Source: Planctomycetota bacterium
Lineage (GTDB): Bacteria > Planctomycetota > UBA1135 > GCA-002686595
Direction: 5' to 3'
DNA length: 64,000 bases
NCBI GenBank assembly: GCA_012960475.1
Contig: DUBE01000055.1
Span: 3,462 to 67,461 of the forward strand
In this document: positions 43,187 through 52,936 of the stretch, one piece after another
Layout: each line of letters starts with the position of its first letter
How positions within the stretch are numbered: position 1 is the stretch's first letter
Translations under genes and position numbers: made by a program
The notes under the pieces: model-generated
What the model saw: the letters and a program-made list of their open reading frames with translations, nothing else
What the model was told of the DNA's origin: nothing
The model's database searches: none

Positions 43187-43912
43187 ATGCCTAAGCCTAG
43201 ATGGGGAAAACCTCCCGCCACCCCGCGTCGCGGTCGGTGGTCGACGGAAGAGATCGCTCGCTTGCGTGAGTTGTATGGTCATAGGACGCGCGCTTCCATT
43301 GGACGCGAACTCGGTCGTTCGCCTGAAGCTGTACGTCGTACTGCAGATGCGCTATATGCTAATCAGGAGCTGACCATTGGCCCCTGGGCCGAGCAGGAAA
43401 TCGCTTTGTTGCGCGAGTGTTTGGGAGCCTCCGACCTGATCGCCCTCAGTCGTATCCTGGCCCGGTCGGTCAGCGATCTGGAAGAGCAGATTGCCAAGCT
43501 CGCTCAGCAGCGAGTCTCGCGCCCTTTCAATTCTGTAGAGGTGTCGGAATTCAAGCGCAAGTACGGCAGCCGCACTGACGAGGACCTGGCCATCATCTTT
43601 GGGCGCCCCACCCTGGATATCAGCGATCTCGCTGCGAGGCTCTGCCTGGCCAAGGACAAGGCTTTCGTGCGTCGTCGAGAAGGAGAACCCTTGGCCAGCA
43701 AGATGCCCCGTTGGTCTCCTGAGGAACTGGCCTTGCTGAATGAAATCTATGCTGTGACTCCCAACCTTGTGATTGCCCGGCGTCTCAACCGGTCAGTCAA
43801 GAGCGTTGTCTCCAAGGCCCACGGTCTGAACCTGCGCAAGGACAAGGATCGCCTGCGCGAAATGGGACGCGAGAATGTGGCCCTGCGTCATCGGCAAGCT
43901 TCTGACTCCTAG
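43187..43912 (+). CDS. Protein with four Myb/SANT-like helix-turn-helix repeats
   Basis: The 241-residue basic protein (ATG 43187; a GTG at 43178 would add three residues) consists almost entirely of four tandem Myb-like units of about 45-50 residues, each with a Trp or Phe opening and a final helix with conserved Ser-x-x-[AV]: RWSTEEIARLRELYG...GRSPEAVRRTADAL, PWAEQEIALLRECLG...SVSDLEEQIAKL, PFNSVEVSEFKRKYG...SDLAARL, and RWSPEELALLNEIYA...RSVKSVVSKAHGL. This fits sequence-specific DNA binding. I infer a transcription regulator or nucleoid protein. It lacks any sensor domain. Confidence 0.8.
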   Translation: MPKPRWGKPPATPRRGRWSTEEIARLRELYGHRTRASIGRELGRSPEAVRRTADALYANQELTIGPWAEQEIALLRECLGASDLIALSRILARSVSDLEEQIAKLAQQRVSRPFNSVEVSEFKRKYGSRTDEDLAIIFGRPTLDISDLAARLCLAKDKAFVRRREGEPLASKMPRWSPEELALLNEIYAVTPNLVIARRLNRSVKSVVSKAHGLNLRKDKDRLREMGRENVALRHRQASDS

Positions 43913-43936
43913 GCCTCGCTCACCTGTTGTACAGCA

Positions 43937-46900
43937 TCACCAGATGCGTTCTGCGCGCAGGGCGCAGGCTCCCATTTGATCTTCCACTACGCCGGTGATC
44001 AGCACCAGTGCGTTGAGATTGAGCAGGTGTCCGTCCTGTTGATAAACATCCGGGAAGATCAGCACTTCGCCCAGGCCGCTTTTGTCTTCTAGAGTCAAAA
44101 AACGCATCACCTCGCCTTTGGAAGTGCGGGTGCGGCGCGTGGCCGCGGGCCAACCGCGCAGGGTGACGCGGGCCCCGACCTTGGCGCGCAACTGGACGCA
44201 GGTGCAGGGGTTGACCGGGCGAATTTTGTGTTGGTCGCTGTGAAAGGTGCCTTTGGCTTGGGCTGGGCGTCCGTGGTTCTCCGGGTTCTTTGCGTTCAAA
44301 CGATCTTCTCCCGGGCAGGCAAACAATTGGCAGGGATGGGCATCAATGGTCAGCCCCAGCAGGCGAAACTCATCTTTGCCGCGCTCTCGAAAGCCTGGTC
44401 CGGGTAGACCCGGCAGGACCACCGCGTCCGGGGGAGGGGCGGGAAAAAGAGTGGCACCCTGCCCTGGAGCCAGGCCCTCGGCCACTACTCCCAGGCCGCG
44501 CCCATCCCAACCGCTCATGGGGGCCTGACTGGCCAAGGCCGAGGGTTCGTTCGGGTTCTGCTGGCAAGCGGCCAGGGTCCGGGGATCGAGATTCGCTTGC
44601 TTGGGAACTCGGGTGGGTTTGGTCAACAACAGGTGCAGCCGCCAGAGCAACTCGGGCCGTGTACGATCAAAAGCATCGAAGGCGCCCACTTGAATCAGAG
44701 TCTCGGCCTCATCCTTGCGCACTTCGCTGCGCTCCAAAAAATCCGGCAGGGAGAGGAACGGGCCGCTGTCTTCCCTGGCCTCAAGGATTGAATCGAGGGC
44801 TTTGTTGCTCAGGCCTCGGGCTCGTTCCAGCCCCACTCGTAGGGCCGCGTTGGTTGAACCGCAGCCTTTGGCCAATTCCAACCGAAAGCCGCGTTCGCTG
44901 CGGTTCACATCTGGTCCCAGGATGCGCACTCCCATTCGGCGCGCCTCTTCCACGTATACGCGCGAAGGGTAGTAGCCGGTCTCGCTCAACAAAAAAGCTG
45001 TCAGAAAAGCCGCCGGATGATGAGCTTTGAGCCAGGCAGCTCGATAAGCGATGCGCCCATAGGTCACCGCGTGAGCCTTGCAGAAAGCAAAGGCGGCAAA
45101 GCCCTCGATGCGCTTCCAAAGGTCCAGTGCATCGTCACGGCCGACTCCGTTTTGCAGGGCACCTTCCAAGAATTGCTGCTGCAAGGGACACAATTCTTCG
45201 GGCCGTCGCTTTTGCAGGGCTCGGCGTAACTGGTCCGCTTCTGCCAGGGACATGCCCGCCACTCGCGCGGCCACTTGCATTACATCTTCTTGGTAAAGCA
45301 TCACCCCGTGGGTTTCGAGCAAGAGATCTTTGACGCTAGGGTGCGGCGGAATGGGTTCCTCCAACCCTCGAAAACGGCGCACATAGGCGTCCTTCATGCC
45401 GCATTGGGAGGGCCCCGGTCGAATCAGGGCGATGGCCTGGATCACATCGTCCATGGTGTGGGCGCCGGTTTGTTGCAGTAGGTGGCGCATACCCGGGGAC
45501 TCGATCTGGAAGCAGCCAATGGTTTCTCCTCGCACCAAGAGGCGTTCGGTGTCCGGGTCATCTTCGGGGATTGTCTCCAGATCGATCGTGATGCCTTGCT
45601 GTTCCAAGAATCCAAGGCAATCGTCTAGAGTCGTCAAGGCGCGGTTGCCCAATAGATCCATTTTGACCAGACCCAGGGCTTCGACCCCGTCCTTGTCCAA
45701 TTGGGTCACGAGCGGCCCCTTGCTGGAGGGCTGGCAAGGAACCGTGGCGCTGATGGATCCAGGCGCTACCACCACGCCGCCTGGGTGCAGGCCGAAGTGC
45801 CGCGGGGTGTCGAGCAGTCCTGCGGCAGCCATAAGAGTTTTTTGAAAGCGTACATCATCAAAGGGAAAGTCTCGTGCCTCGGGCATACGCGCAAGAGAGT
45901 GGGCAATGGAGTTGCTTGCTAGGGGAGTGTTGCGCAACGCCTCGGGAGTCTCCGCGCCCTCTGTTTCGTCTGTACTGCTGCTCAAAAAATGTGGCAGCCG
46001 CGCGCTCCAAGGATTGATCTCCGCCGGGGGAATCCCATGGGCCAGGGCTGCTTCGCGAAAAGCACTGCGCAACCCAAAACAGTTTAGGGTCGAGATCATC
46101 CCCGTGCGCTTGGTGCCAAAAAGCTCGAACACATGCTCCAGTACCTCGTCCCTGCGCCGCCAACAAAAATCCAGATCGATGTCCGGTCGATCGCTCCGCA
46201 TGGGATTCAAAAACCGCTCAAAGGGCAGGGAGTAGCGCAGAGGATCCGCATCGGTCAGGCCCAGGCAATAGGCCACCAAGCTGTCCGCCGCCGACCCGCG
46301 CCCCACGCAGGGAATGTTTTTTTCTCGGGCAAACCCCGCAATCAAATCCACCAGCAAAAAGTAGGGCGCAAACCCGAGTTGCCCAATGGTGGAGAGTTCC
46401 TGTTCCAGTCGCTGCAAAACCTCAGGGCGCAGAGGTCGATACCGGCGCTGGGCCCCGGCCAGGGTCAGGGCGGAAAGGCGCGAATAGGGGGTTTCTTCGC
46501 CCTCCAGCTCGATTTCTGGAAACAGAACTCCACCCAGAGCAGGTACAAACCGGCATTGGCTGGCAATCAGCAAGCTGCGCTGCACCACCACCGGTTGCTG
46601 GGTCCAGCCTTCGTCCAGTCCAGGAAACGCCCGCCGAATCGAATTCTGCGCTGCTTGATCCAGTGGCCAGGCCCCAGGCACATCGGGAATGTCCCGTGCC
46701 AGTTCGCCCAGTTCCTCACTCGTGCAAAGGTGCGCTGGCTGCGCCGCTAGCCAGGCCGGGTCCAGGTTGCTTATCAGTGCGTTGTGTTTGATCGCCACCC
46801 GTAGTTGATGGTCGTTTTTATCATCAGCCAAAAGGTGCCAGGCATCCGGCACCATCACCAAAGCCGTGCCCGTGGCCCGAGCTGCATCGAGCATGGTCAG

Positions 46901-47545
46901 GGCCGAGACCGGCTGCGCTGGGGGCGGGGTCTTGGGTTCGTCCAGGGTTTCACTTGCAGTCAGTTCATCTCCTCGCTTGCTGGCCTTGATTGGATTTCTG
47001 TGTGTGTTGCGCGATTTCTGCTTCTGGGCACGGGGATCCCGCAGGCCCCGCACACCCTCCGCAGCTGGCGAGAGCAAGGCCAAGAGCCGCCGCGTTTCCA
47101 CTCGCCCAGAAAGTTTGAGCAAAAGCCGCGGATGATCCGCCAGCAGCAGCAGCCCTTCTTGATGTTCCACCAGCGCCGTTGCCAGGTCAAAGTTTTCGGG
47201 CGTCGCAGCCTGGGGCTCGTCCGAATCTCCCGGGTCATACCCGAGGCGCCTGAGGCTGATCAAACGGCATAGATTTCGATACCCCGCCTCCGTTTCCACC
47301 AACGCAACCACCCGGCCGGGCCGTCCCGCACTGTCGCTCAACTCTGCACCAACAATCGGCTGGACGGCCGCCACTTCTTGCTCCTGAGCCGCCTCCAAGA
47401 ACTCCACCATCCCCGCCAAGGAATCCACATCGGTCAAGGCCAGCGCCGGCAGCCCCAAGGCCCTGGCCTTCGCCAGCCAGGCCTTGGGACTGCCGACCCC
47501 GGTGAGCAAGGAATGATGGCCGTGGCAGCGAAGGGGGGAGTGCAT
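43937..47545 (-). CDS. dnaE2: DnaE2-like error-prone DNA polymerase III alpha subunit
   Basis: The 1202-residue protein has the C-family polymerase layout: an N-terminal PHP domain, the palm with GRGSAADSLVAYCLGLTDADPL and the catalytic pair PDIDLDF, the third Asp in VKMDLLGNRAL, the fingers (PGPSQCGMKDAYVRR), tandem HhH motifs, and a C-terminal OB fold (GEVMRFLTLEDKSGLGEVLIF). It stops right after the OB fold, as ImuC/DnaE2 does, without the tau/clamp-binding tail of the main replicase. PHP metal ligands are partly lost: CHGHHSLLTG instead of HxHS, and TDVD instead of TDHD. No imuA/imuB is beside it. It probably supports lesion bypass. Confidence 0.82.
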   Translation of the reverse strand: MHSPLRCHGHHSLLTGVGSPKAWLAKARALGLPALALTDVDSLAGMVEFLEAAQEQEVAAVQPIVGAELSDSAGRPGRVVALVETEAGYRNLCRLISLRRLGYDPGDSDEPQAATPENFDLATALVEHQEGLLLLADHPRLLLKLSGRVETRRLLALLSPAAEGVRGLRDPRAQKQKSRNTHRNPIKASKRGDELTASETLDEPKTPPPAQPVSALTMLDAARATGTALVMVPDAWHLLADDKNDHQLRVAIKHNALISNLDPAWLAAQPAHLCTSEELGELARDIPDVPGAWPLDQAAQNSIRRAFPGLDEGWTQQPVVVQRSLLIASQCRFVPALGGVLFPEIELEGEETPYSRLSALTLAGAQRRYRPLRPEVLQRLEQELSTIGQLGFAPYFLLVDLIAGFAREKNIPCVGRGSAADSLVAYCLGLTDADPLRYSLPFERFLNPMRSDRPDIDLDFCWRRRDEVLEHVFELFGTKRTGMISTLNCFGLRSAFREAALAHGIPPAEINPWSARLPHFLSSSTDETEGAETPEALRNTPLASNSIAHSLARMPEARDFPFDDVRFQKTLMAAAGLLDTPRHFGLHPGGVVVAPGSISATVPCQPSSKGPLVTQLDKDGVEALGLVKMDLLGNRALTTLDDCLGFLEQQGITIDLETIPEDDPDTERLLVRGETIGCFQIESPGMRHLLQQTGAHTMDDVIQAIALIRPGPSQCGMKDAYVRRFRGLEEPIPPHPSVKDLLLETHGVMLYQEDVMQVAARVAGMSLAEADQLRRALQKRRPEELCPLQQQFLEGALQNGVGRDDALDLWKRIEGFAAFAFCKAHAVTYGRIAYRAAWLKAHHPAAFLTAFLLSETGYYPSRVYVEEARRMGVRILGPDVNRSERGFRLELAKGCGSTNAALRVGLERARGLSNKALDSILEAREDSGPFLSLPDFLERSEVRKDEAETLIQVGAFDAFDRTRPELLWRLHLLLTKPTRVPKQANLDPRTLAACQQNPNEPSALASQAPMSGWDGRGLGVVAEGLAPGQGATLFPAPPPDAVVLPGLPGPGFRERGKDEFRLLGLTIDAHPCQLFACPGEDRLNAKNPENHGRPAQAKGTFHSDQHKIRPVNPCTCVQLRAKVGARVTLRGWPAATRRTRTSKGEVMRFLTLEDKSGLGEVLIFPDVYQQDGHLLNLNALVLITGVVEDQMGACALRAERIW

Positions 47546-47554
47546 GGGGCCGAG

Positions 47555-47560
47555 ACCCTA
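47555..47560 (-). promoter_or_regulatory. -10-like TAGGGT, 9 nt before dnaE2-like start
   Basis: On the minus strand TAGGGT is followed by 9 nt and the ATG at 47545. No Shine-Dalgarno is present. Confidence 0.42.
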
Positions 47561-47710
47561 ACAAAACACGAACCAGTTTGGGCTGCCGGTCTTCCGATAG
47601 GGAGGTCTTTTGTCCCGATCGCGGGTCGGGATGTGCTGACTCCAAGGTCCCGTGACGGCTCAAAAGGGCTTTGATCCAAGCTGTGCAAGCGACCAGTCCA
47701 GACTAGACTC

Positions 47711-49324
47711 GTGCTTCTCTTCACCACCTTCTATGGGGGCCTTATTTTGCGCACACCGCACGCCTGCTTGATCACCGTTGCCCTACTCGTCCCTGTGGCC
47801 GTCGGCCAGGATGACGCGCCAAGACCCAATGTCGTGCTGATCCTTGCCGATGACCTGGGCTATGGGGATGTCGGTTGCTACAACCCCGAAACCAAGGTTC
47901 CGACGCCCAACATCGATCGTCTGGCGAGAGAGGGGATGCTGTTCAGTGATGCGCACAGCCCCTCGACGGTCTGCACGCCCACGCGCTACAGCATTCTGAC
48001 CGGACGCATGGCTTTTCGGACGGGGATGCGCGGCGTGTTCACGGGTGCCGGGGGCCCCTGCATGATCGAGGAGACGCGTCCGACGATCGGCACCATGTTG
48101 CAAGGCAGGGGCTACACGACCGCCCTTTTCGGCAAGTGGCATGTGGGCATGACCTTCTTCGACGAGCGGGGCAAGGCCATCCTCAAGAACGGGCTTGAGG
48201 CGGTTCAGCGTATCGACTATTCGCGTCCGATCCCCGATGCGCCGATTCATCGCGGCTTCGACCAGTTCTTCGGCACGGTCTGTTGTCCTACGACTGACTG
48301 GCTCTACGCCTTTGTCGATGGAGATCGTATCCCTGTTCCGCCGACAGGAATCATCGACCGTGAACCCTTGCCCAATCATCCCTATTCCCGGGACAATCGC
48401 CCGGGCATGATCGCTCCGGGTTATGACCTGGAGGAGATCGACCTTGTGTTTCTTGAGAAGAGTCTCGCGTTTCTTGAGAGTCACAGCAGCAAGTCACCCG
48501 ACAAGCCTTTCTTTCTCTTTCATTCGACTCAGGCTGTGCACCTGCCTTCCTTTGCCGCCGATGCTTTCAAGGGCAAGACCCAGGCCGGCCCGCACGGGGA
48601 CTTCATCTTTGAGCTGGATCATGTCGTCGGCGAACTGATGAGAGCGCTGCAGAAACACGGTCTGGCAGACAATACGCTCGTGATCTTCTCCAGCGACAAT
48701 GGCCCTGAGGTACCGACTGTCATCTCCATGCGCAACGACCATGGGCACGATGGGGCGCGCCCCTGGCGCGGCGTCAAGCGGGACAACTGGGAAGGCGGAC
48801 ACCGGGTGCCATTCATCGCACGCTGGCCAGGAAAGATCCCCTCGGGGTCACGCTCGGAGCAGACCATCTGCCTGACAGATCTGATGGCGACCTTGGCCTC
48901 CCTCGCTGGGGCCGAGCTTTCTCACGACTCCGCCGAGGACAGCTACGACTTCCTTCCCGCTCTCCTGCAAACCGATGGAGGTACTGCTCCGCGCAAGTAC
49001 ACCTTGCACCAGACCATCAGTCTGGCGTTGGCCATTCGTCGCGGACCCTGGAAGTACCTCGATCACAGGGGCTCAGGCGGAAACGACTATTCCCGCGAGG
49101 GTCGCTGGGGAATGAAGCCCTATGCCTTGACCGAAAAGGCCCCCGAGGCGCCCGGTCAGCTCTACCGCCTGGACAAGGATCCGGGCGAGACGACAAACCT
49201 CTACTTCGAGCATCCCGCAATCGTGAAGGAACTCAAAGCCAAGCTCGAAGAGTTCAAGGCCAGCGGTCGCAGTGCACCGATGCGCCAGACATCGGGAGCT
49301 TCGACTCCGGCGAGCGGGAAATGA
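47711..49324 (+). CDS. Secreted arylsulfatase A-type sulfatase
   Basis: The 537-residue protein from GTG 47711 has a signal peptide (LITVALLVPVAVGQ). It carries the full formylglycine-type active site: metal-binding NVVLILADDLGYGDVGC, the FGly motif C-T-P-T-R in STVCTPTRYSILTGR, GKWHVGM, the second metal site SSDNGP and the His/Lys block KRDNWEGGHRVPF. Maturation needs a formylglycine-generating enzyme, whose gene is not in the window. It should cleave sulfate esters from polysaccharides outside the cytoplasm, in keeping with algal-glycan degradation by planctomycetes. It converges with the sulfatase at 49385-50764. Confidence 0.92.
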   Translation: MLLFTTFYGGLILRTPHACLITVALLVPVAVGQDDAPRPNVVLILADDLGYGDVGCYNPETKVPTPNIDRLAREGMLFSDAHSPSTVCTPTRYSILTGRMAFRTGMRGVFTGAGGPCMIEETRPTIGTMLQGRGYTTALFGKWHVGMTFFDERGKAILKNGLEAVQRIDYSRPIPDAPIHRGFDQFFGTVCCPTTDWLYAFVDGDRIPVPPTGIIDREPLPNHPYSRDNRPGMIAPGYDLEEIDLVFLEKSLAFLESHSSKSPDKPFFLFHSTQAVHLPSFAADAFKGKTQAGPHGDFIFELDHVVGELMRALQKHGLADNTLVIFSSDNGPEVPTVISMRNDHGHDGARPWRGVKRDNWEGGHRVPFIARWPGKIPSGSRSEQTICLTDLMATLASLAGAELSHDSAEDSYDFLPALLQTDGGTAPRKYTLHQTISLALAIRRGPWKYLDHRGSGGNDYSREGRWGMKPYALTEKAPEAPGQLYRLDKDPGETTNLYFEHPAIVKELKAKLEEFKASGRSAPMRQTSGASTPASGK

Positions 49325-49384
49325 TGGCCGTGGCAAGGCAGGGGGACATCTATGGGGAGGGGCTGCCCAAAGAGGCCAGTACCC

Positions 49385-50764
49385 CTATTGCCCCGCGAAG
49401 GGGTCTCCGTGGGACTCCATGACCCGCTGCAATTGTTCACGTATCTTGGTCAGATTCCCAGCGAAGGCTGGCTCCTCCGCGAGGTTGGTCTGTTCCCAGG
49501 GGTCCTGGGCCAGGTTGAATAACTCTTCGGGCGGTCGGTGTTGCAGGTCATGAATCCGCTGGGCAAGGGCCTCATCAGTTTGGGCGTGGACCTTGATCGC
49601 GTCCCAGGAAATAGAGTCCAGCATGACGGTGTTTTGGAAGACGGCGTCCGGGCGGTAATTGCGGATGTACTTCCAGTCCCCTACTCGAAGGGATCGGCAG
49701 GGTACATCGGGTTTATGTCGGTGGCTCGTTTGCGTGGCGAACATTTCCCGGCGGTGTTCAGCGCTGCGTCCGAGCAGTACCCCAACCAGTGAAAGGCCGT
49801 CTACTTGATCACTTCCTGTGGGTGGCATGGTCTCGCCCGCCAATTCCAGGAAGGTGGGCAGGAGGTCCGCTAGACTCGTCAGGGCAGGGGTCGTGCTGCC
49901 TGCGGGGATCTTTCCTGGCCAGCGGGCGATGAGCGGGACTCGAATACCCGCTTCGTAGAGGGTGGTCTTGGCGAAGGGAAAGTCGGCGCCGTGATCGGTG
50001 GTGTGCATTACCAGGAGTTCTTCCGTCGGCACCCTTGAGTCCAGCACATCGAGCATCAGACCCACGGTCACATCCAACCGTCGTAGGGCATCATGAAAGC
50101 GCGCGAGCTCTTGCCGCACACCGGGCAGGTCCGGCAGGAAGCCGGGCACTTGTGCCTGAGCCGGGTCGTGGGGCTCTTCAGGTCCATCGAACTTTCCCGT
50201 GGGGGCGCCGTTGAGGGGAAAGTTGCGGTGGGCATCGCGCAGATTCACTATCAGACAGAATGGGCGTGGGTCTTCCACGGACAGGAACGCCTCAAGTTGC
50301 TCCACATACCAGTCCACCGAGCGCGCGCTCGCTTGCCTGGGGAGGTTGCGCGCAAAGAAGTCGAAGTGGAAGCGGTCCAGGGGTTTGCCGCCTAGCTTGC
50401 CGATCAAGCCCGTGCGATAGCCTGCGGGACCCAGGAGATCTCCCCAGATGGGTACCCCCTTGCCTATGGGTTCAAAACCATTGCAGCCGTTGTGTGCTGG
50501 GTAGAGGCCGGTGTACAGGGCAGCTCGCGAAGGGGTGCAGATGGCGCTGACTGCGTAGGCCGCTTCGAAGCGCATGCCTTCGCTGGCCAGGCGATCCAGA
50601 CGCGGGGTGGTTACGCTCTTGTCCCCGTAGGCCCCCAGGAAGAGTCCTTGGTCGTCGCCAACAAAAAGCACGATGTTTGGCGTGGCTTGGTCGGCAGGAG
50701 GTTTACGGTTGCAGGCCGCGCAGACCAGCAGCAGTCCCAGGTTGAGGAGGTTCTTCGCGCTCAC
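49385..50764 (-). CDS. Sulfatase lipoprotein with CxPxR motif
   Basis: The 459-residue protein from GTG 50764 has a lipobox (LGLLLVCAAC), so it is probably a lipoprotein. The FGly motif is C-T-P-S-R in SAICTPSRAALYTGLYP. Other active-site blocks are NIVLFVGDDQGLFLGAYG, TTDHGADFPFAK and GIRVPLIARWPG. The family includes heparan-sulfatase and N-sulfoglucosamine sulfohydrolase-like enzymes; the substrate is unknown. It forms a convergent pair with the sulfatase at 47711-49324. No clear ribosome-binding site; the TAGGGT element lies 6 nt before GTG. Confidence 0.92.
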   Translation of the reverse strand: MSAKNLLNLGLLLVCAACNRKPPADQATPNIVLFVGDDQGLFLGAYGDKSVTTPRLDRLASEGMRFEAAYAVSAICTPSRAALYTGLYPAHNGCNGFEPIGKGVPIWGDLLGPAGYRTGLIGKLGGKPLDRFHFDFFARNLPRQASARSVDWYVEQLEAFLSVEDPRPFCLIVNLRDAHRNFPLNGAPTGKFDGPEEPHDPAQAQVPGFLPDLPGVRQELARFHDALRRLDVTVGLMLDVLDSRVPTEELLVMHTTDHGADFPFAKTTLYEAGIRVPLIARWPGKIPAGSTTPALTSLADLLPTFLELAGETMPPTGSDQVDGLSLVGVLLGRSAEHRREMFATQTSHRHKPDVPCRSLRVGDWKYIRNYRPDAVFQNTVMLDSISWDAIKVHAQTDEALAQRIHDLQHRPPEELFNLAQDPWEQTNLAEEPAFAGNLTKIREQLQRVMESHGDPFAGQ

Positions 50765-50770
50765 CTGGGC

Positions 50771-50776
50771 ACCCTA
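50771..50776 (-). promoter_or_regulatory. -10-like TAGGGT, 6 nt before sulfatase start
   Basis: Minus-strand TAGGGT, 6 nt, then the GTG at 50764. It supports the GTG start. Confidence 0.42.
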
Positions 50777-50927
50777 TCAAAAGCAGGCAAGGGAGTTTGG
50801 GGGATTCCAGAACACTGCAGCTTGCGAAGAGTGCCGCGCCCGTTTCAATGTGATCCGGCTCAAGCGCGAGCTTGCCTTAGCCGCCACGCTCGCAGGTAGG
50901 ACAAGCTCACACTCCAGATCACGCTAT

Positions 50928-51176
50928 TCAAGAAGTACAGGGTCCACTCAAGAGCGTCTGCCTCTTGGCCCCAATTCCGAGAATGACCCACACGAGCAGC
51001 CCGGGTGCAGAGAGAATCTGAAAGAGAACATCAGCAATCCTGCCCACCAAGGAGGGGCTCCAATTCGGATCCTCCATTCCAGGCAGGTCCTCAAGGGCAA
51101 AGAACAATGCAATCGTGAGGACGATCAGGTGAAGGATGGAGAATCCCAGAACTTGAACGGGTGTGACCTTTGGCAT
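50928..51176 (-). CDS. Small membrane protein
   Basis: The 82-residue protein has two transmembrane helices (VLGFSILHLIVLTIALFFAL and ILSAPGLLVWVILGIG), separated by an acidic loop (EDLPGMEDPNWSPS). The reading frame keeps good hydrophobic patterning, which supports coding. There is no family match that I recognise. It lies between the sulfatase and TPR lipoprotein genes on the same strand, 62 nt after the TPR gene stop. Confidence 0.5.
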   Translation of the reverse strand: MPKVTPVQVLGFSILHLIVLTIALFFALEDLPGMEDPNWSPSLVGRIADVLFQILSAPGLLVWVILGIGAKRQTLLSGPCTS

Positions 51177-51238
51177 GGGTGTGACCGCACTGCTTGAGTC
51201 GGGACACAGGCATTGGAGAAGGCTGTGTCAATGTATGG

Positions 51239-52936
51239 CTACTTCAATGGTACGCCGCAATAACAGCTGGCAGGCGGGTCGATGTCGGCGCGTGCCCAGG
51301 CGTCTTTCAGCCTTGGCTCGAGAGCCGTGGCCTGATCCAGTTTGCCTAGCTTGGTGAGGGCCTGGTGCAGGCCCAGAAGGCTCCAGGCGTTCTCCTTGTG
51401 CTTGGATAGATCCGCCTCATAACTCGCCTCCGCTCCCAGGGCATCTCCGCTCGCAAGCTGGATTGCTCCGAGTGCGTGGCGGATTGGAATCATCCAGGGG
51501 GGTGGCTCCGTATAGACGAGTTGTTGCTCGATCGAACAGGTATCGTGCAAGATCGCGACTGCCTTGGCAGCATCTCCTTCGCGCCAGCAGATCTCAGCTT
51601 CTGCGACCATGCGTGCCAGGCCCAAGACCGTGTGGCTGGGGTTGAACGCGATCGTCCAATCCTCAGGGGTCTCGGCTATTGCGGTATCGAGTTGAATAAG
51701 TTCCCGGCGTGCTGCATCTGTGCGTCCGAGGTTTGCCAGGGCAACCGTACGGGCGTAGTGCCGAATGCTGCGGCTTGCCTTCCGGAACTCCGCATACTCG
51801 GGAAAAGCCAGGATCTCCTCCCACATTCCGAAGCGAACGAAGACATGAAGCCGGAGCGCGTTCAGTCCGTCTATGAAAGGAGCAAACTTCTCGATGACCG
51901 TATCGGGGCTCAATTCCTCCAGCTGATCCACATAGCTCAACGCCAACTCCTTGCGGCCCTCCATCATTGCACCGAACGTTGTGAACATGATGTTGTGGGC
52001 GAAGTAATGCAGATAGAAGGTCGGCTTCTTGTATTGGGCAAAGTAGGCTCGGTCCAATTCCACCGCGCGTTCGTTGACCCGGATTGCGTCCTCGTAGCGG
52101 CCCACATTGACATATATGTGTGAGGGCATGTGTACGAGGTGTCCGGACCCGGGCATGAGTTCGCCGAGTCGATCAGCTGAGGGGATTCCCCGCGCAGGAT
52201 TCCCTGAGGATTCAACCATGTGGATATACAGGTGGTTGGCGAGGGGATGGTCCTGGTTGAGTTTCATGCAGTGTTCCAACAACGCAACGATCTCTTCCGC
52301 TCGCTCGAGTGGCTCGAAGTCAAGTGTCCAGTAGGCCCACGGCTGCAACAACATCAGCGACTCGGCATAGAGTGCTCCGACATCTGGATTCGAAGGCGCG
52401 GTCTTCCAGATCTCTCCCATCGCTGCGCTGTAGGCCAGATCCAGATGGGAGCGCTCTGTTGGTCCCGGAACCGGAACCACGGCTCGAGTCGAGGCAGCAG
52501 CGATCAGGCGCTGCTCCAGGGGCGTTGAGAGATGGGCGATCCGCTCCGCTTCCCGGGAAGCAATCAGGGCCCAGACAGCCTCGTTCTTGGGAACTCCCTG
52601 GTTGTTGATGTCCACCGCGAAGGTATGGGAGATGCCCCACCACGCCATGGGGCATGCGGGAGAGGCCAGGGCAGCTCGCGCAAAGCAAGCAGCCGCTTGA
52701 TCCTGATTGAATCCATGGATGTATCGGACACCCTGATCAAACCATGCTTGCGCCTCGGGAGATGCGCCGCTCACCTGCCATGCGTAGGCCCCGATTGGCG
52801 GGACATCGAGTGCCCCCTCCGCCAAGAGCGCAGCTACTTCCAATGCACCCGGGAAAGCTCCTTCGTCCTGTCGGGTGCCGGCGCACGAAATGACCAGGAC
52901 CAGTGAGAGCGCGATAGGGAGAGCAGGTCGAGTCAT
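51239..52936 (-). CDS. TPR lipoprotein with conserved His motifs
   Basis: The 565-residue protein from ATG 52936 has a signal peptide with lipobox (LSLVLVISCAG). The mature part is all-helical with TPR-like units (AYAWQVSGASPEAQAWFDQGVRYI, FNQDQAAACFARAALASP, GHLVHMPSHIYVNVGRYEDAIRV, SWLLGLHQALTKLGKLDQA). Besides the repeats it has unusual His-rich motifs HPLANHLYIHMVESS, HLVHMPSHIYV and FYLHYFAHNIMF that recur in a widespread family of about 550-residue TPR proteins of unknown function. These His could bind metal or haem, but this is only a guess. The C-terminus holds a CYCG. Confidence 0.82.
   Translation of the reverse strand: MTRPALPIALSLVLVISCAGTRQDEGAFPGALEVAALLAEGALDVPPIGAYAWQVSGASPEAQAWFDQGVRYIHGFNQDQAAACFARAALASPACPMAWWGISHTFAVDINNQGVPKNEAVWALIASREAERIAHLSTPLEQRLIAAASTRAVVPVPGPTERSHLDLAYSAAMGEIWKTAPSNPDVGALYAESLMLLQPWAYWTLDFEPLERAEEIVALLEHCMKLNQDHPLANHLYIHMVESSGNPARGIPSADRLGELMPGSGHLVHMPSHIYVNVGRYEDAIRVNERAVELDRAYFAQYKKPTFYLHYFAHNIMFTTFGAMMEGRKELALSYVDQLEELSPDTVIEKFAPFIDGLNALRLHVFVRFGMWEEILAFPEYAEFRKASRSIRHYARTVALANLGRTDAARRELIQLDTAIAETPEDWTIAFNPSHTVLGLARMVAEAEICWREGDAAKAVAILHDTCSIEQQLVYTEPPPWMIPIRHALGAIQLASGDALGAEASYEADLSKHKENAWSLLGLHQALTKLGKLDQATALEPRLKDAWARADIDPPASCYCGVPLK

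Noticed and set aside
47704-47713. TAGACT immediately before the sulfatase GTG as another leaderless -10 element
   Set aside because: Only 1 nt separates it from the GTG, too close for a leaderless start; not counted in the pattern.
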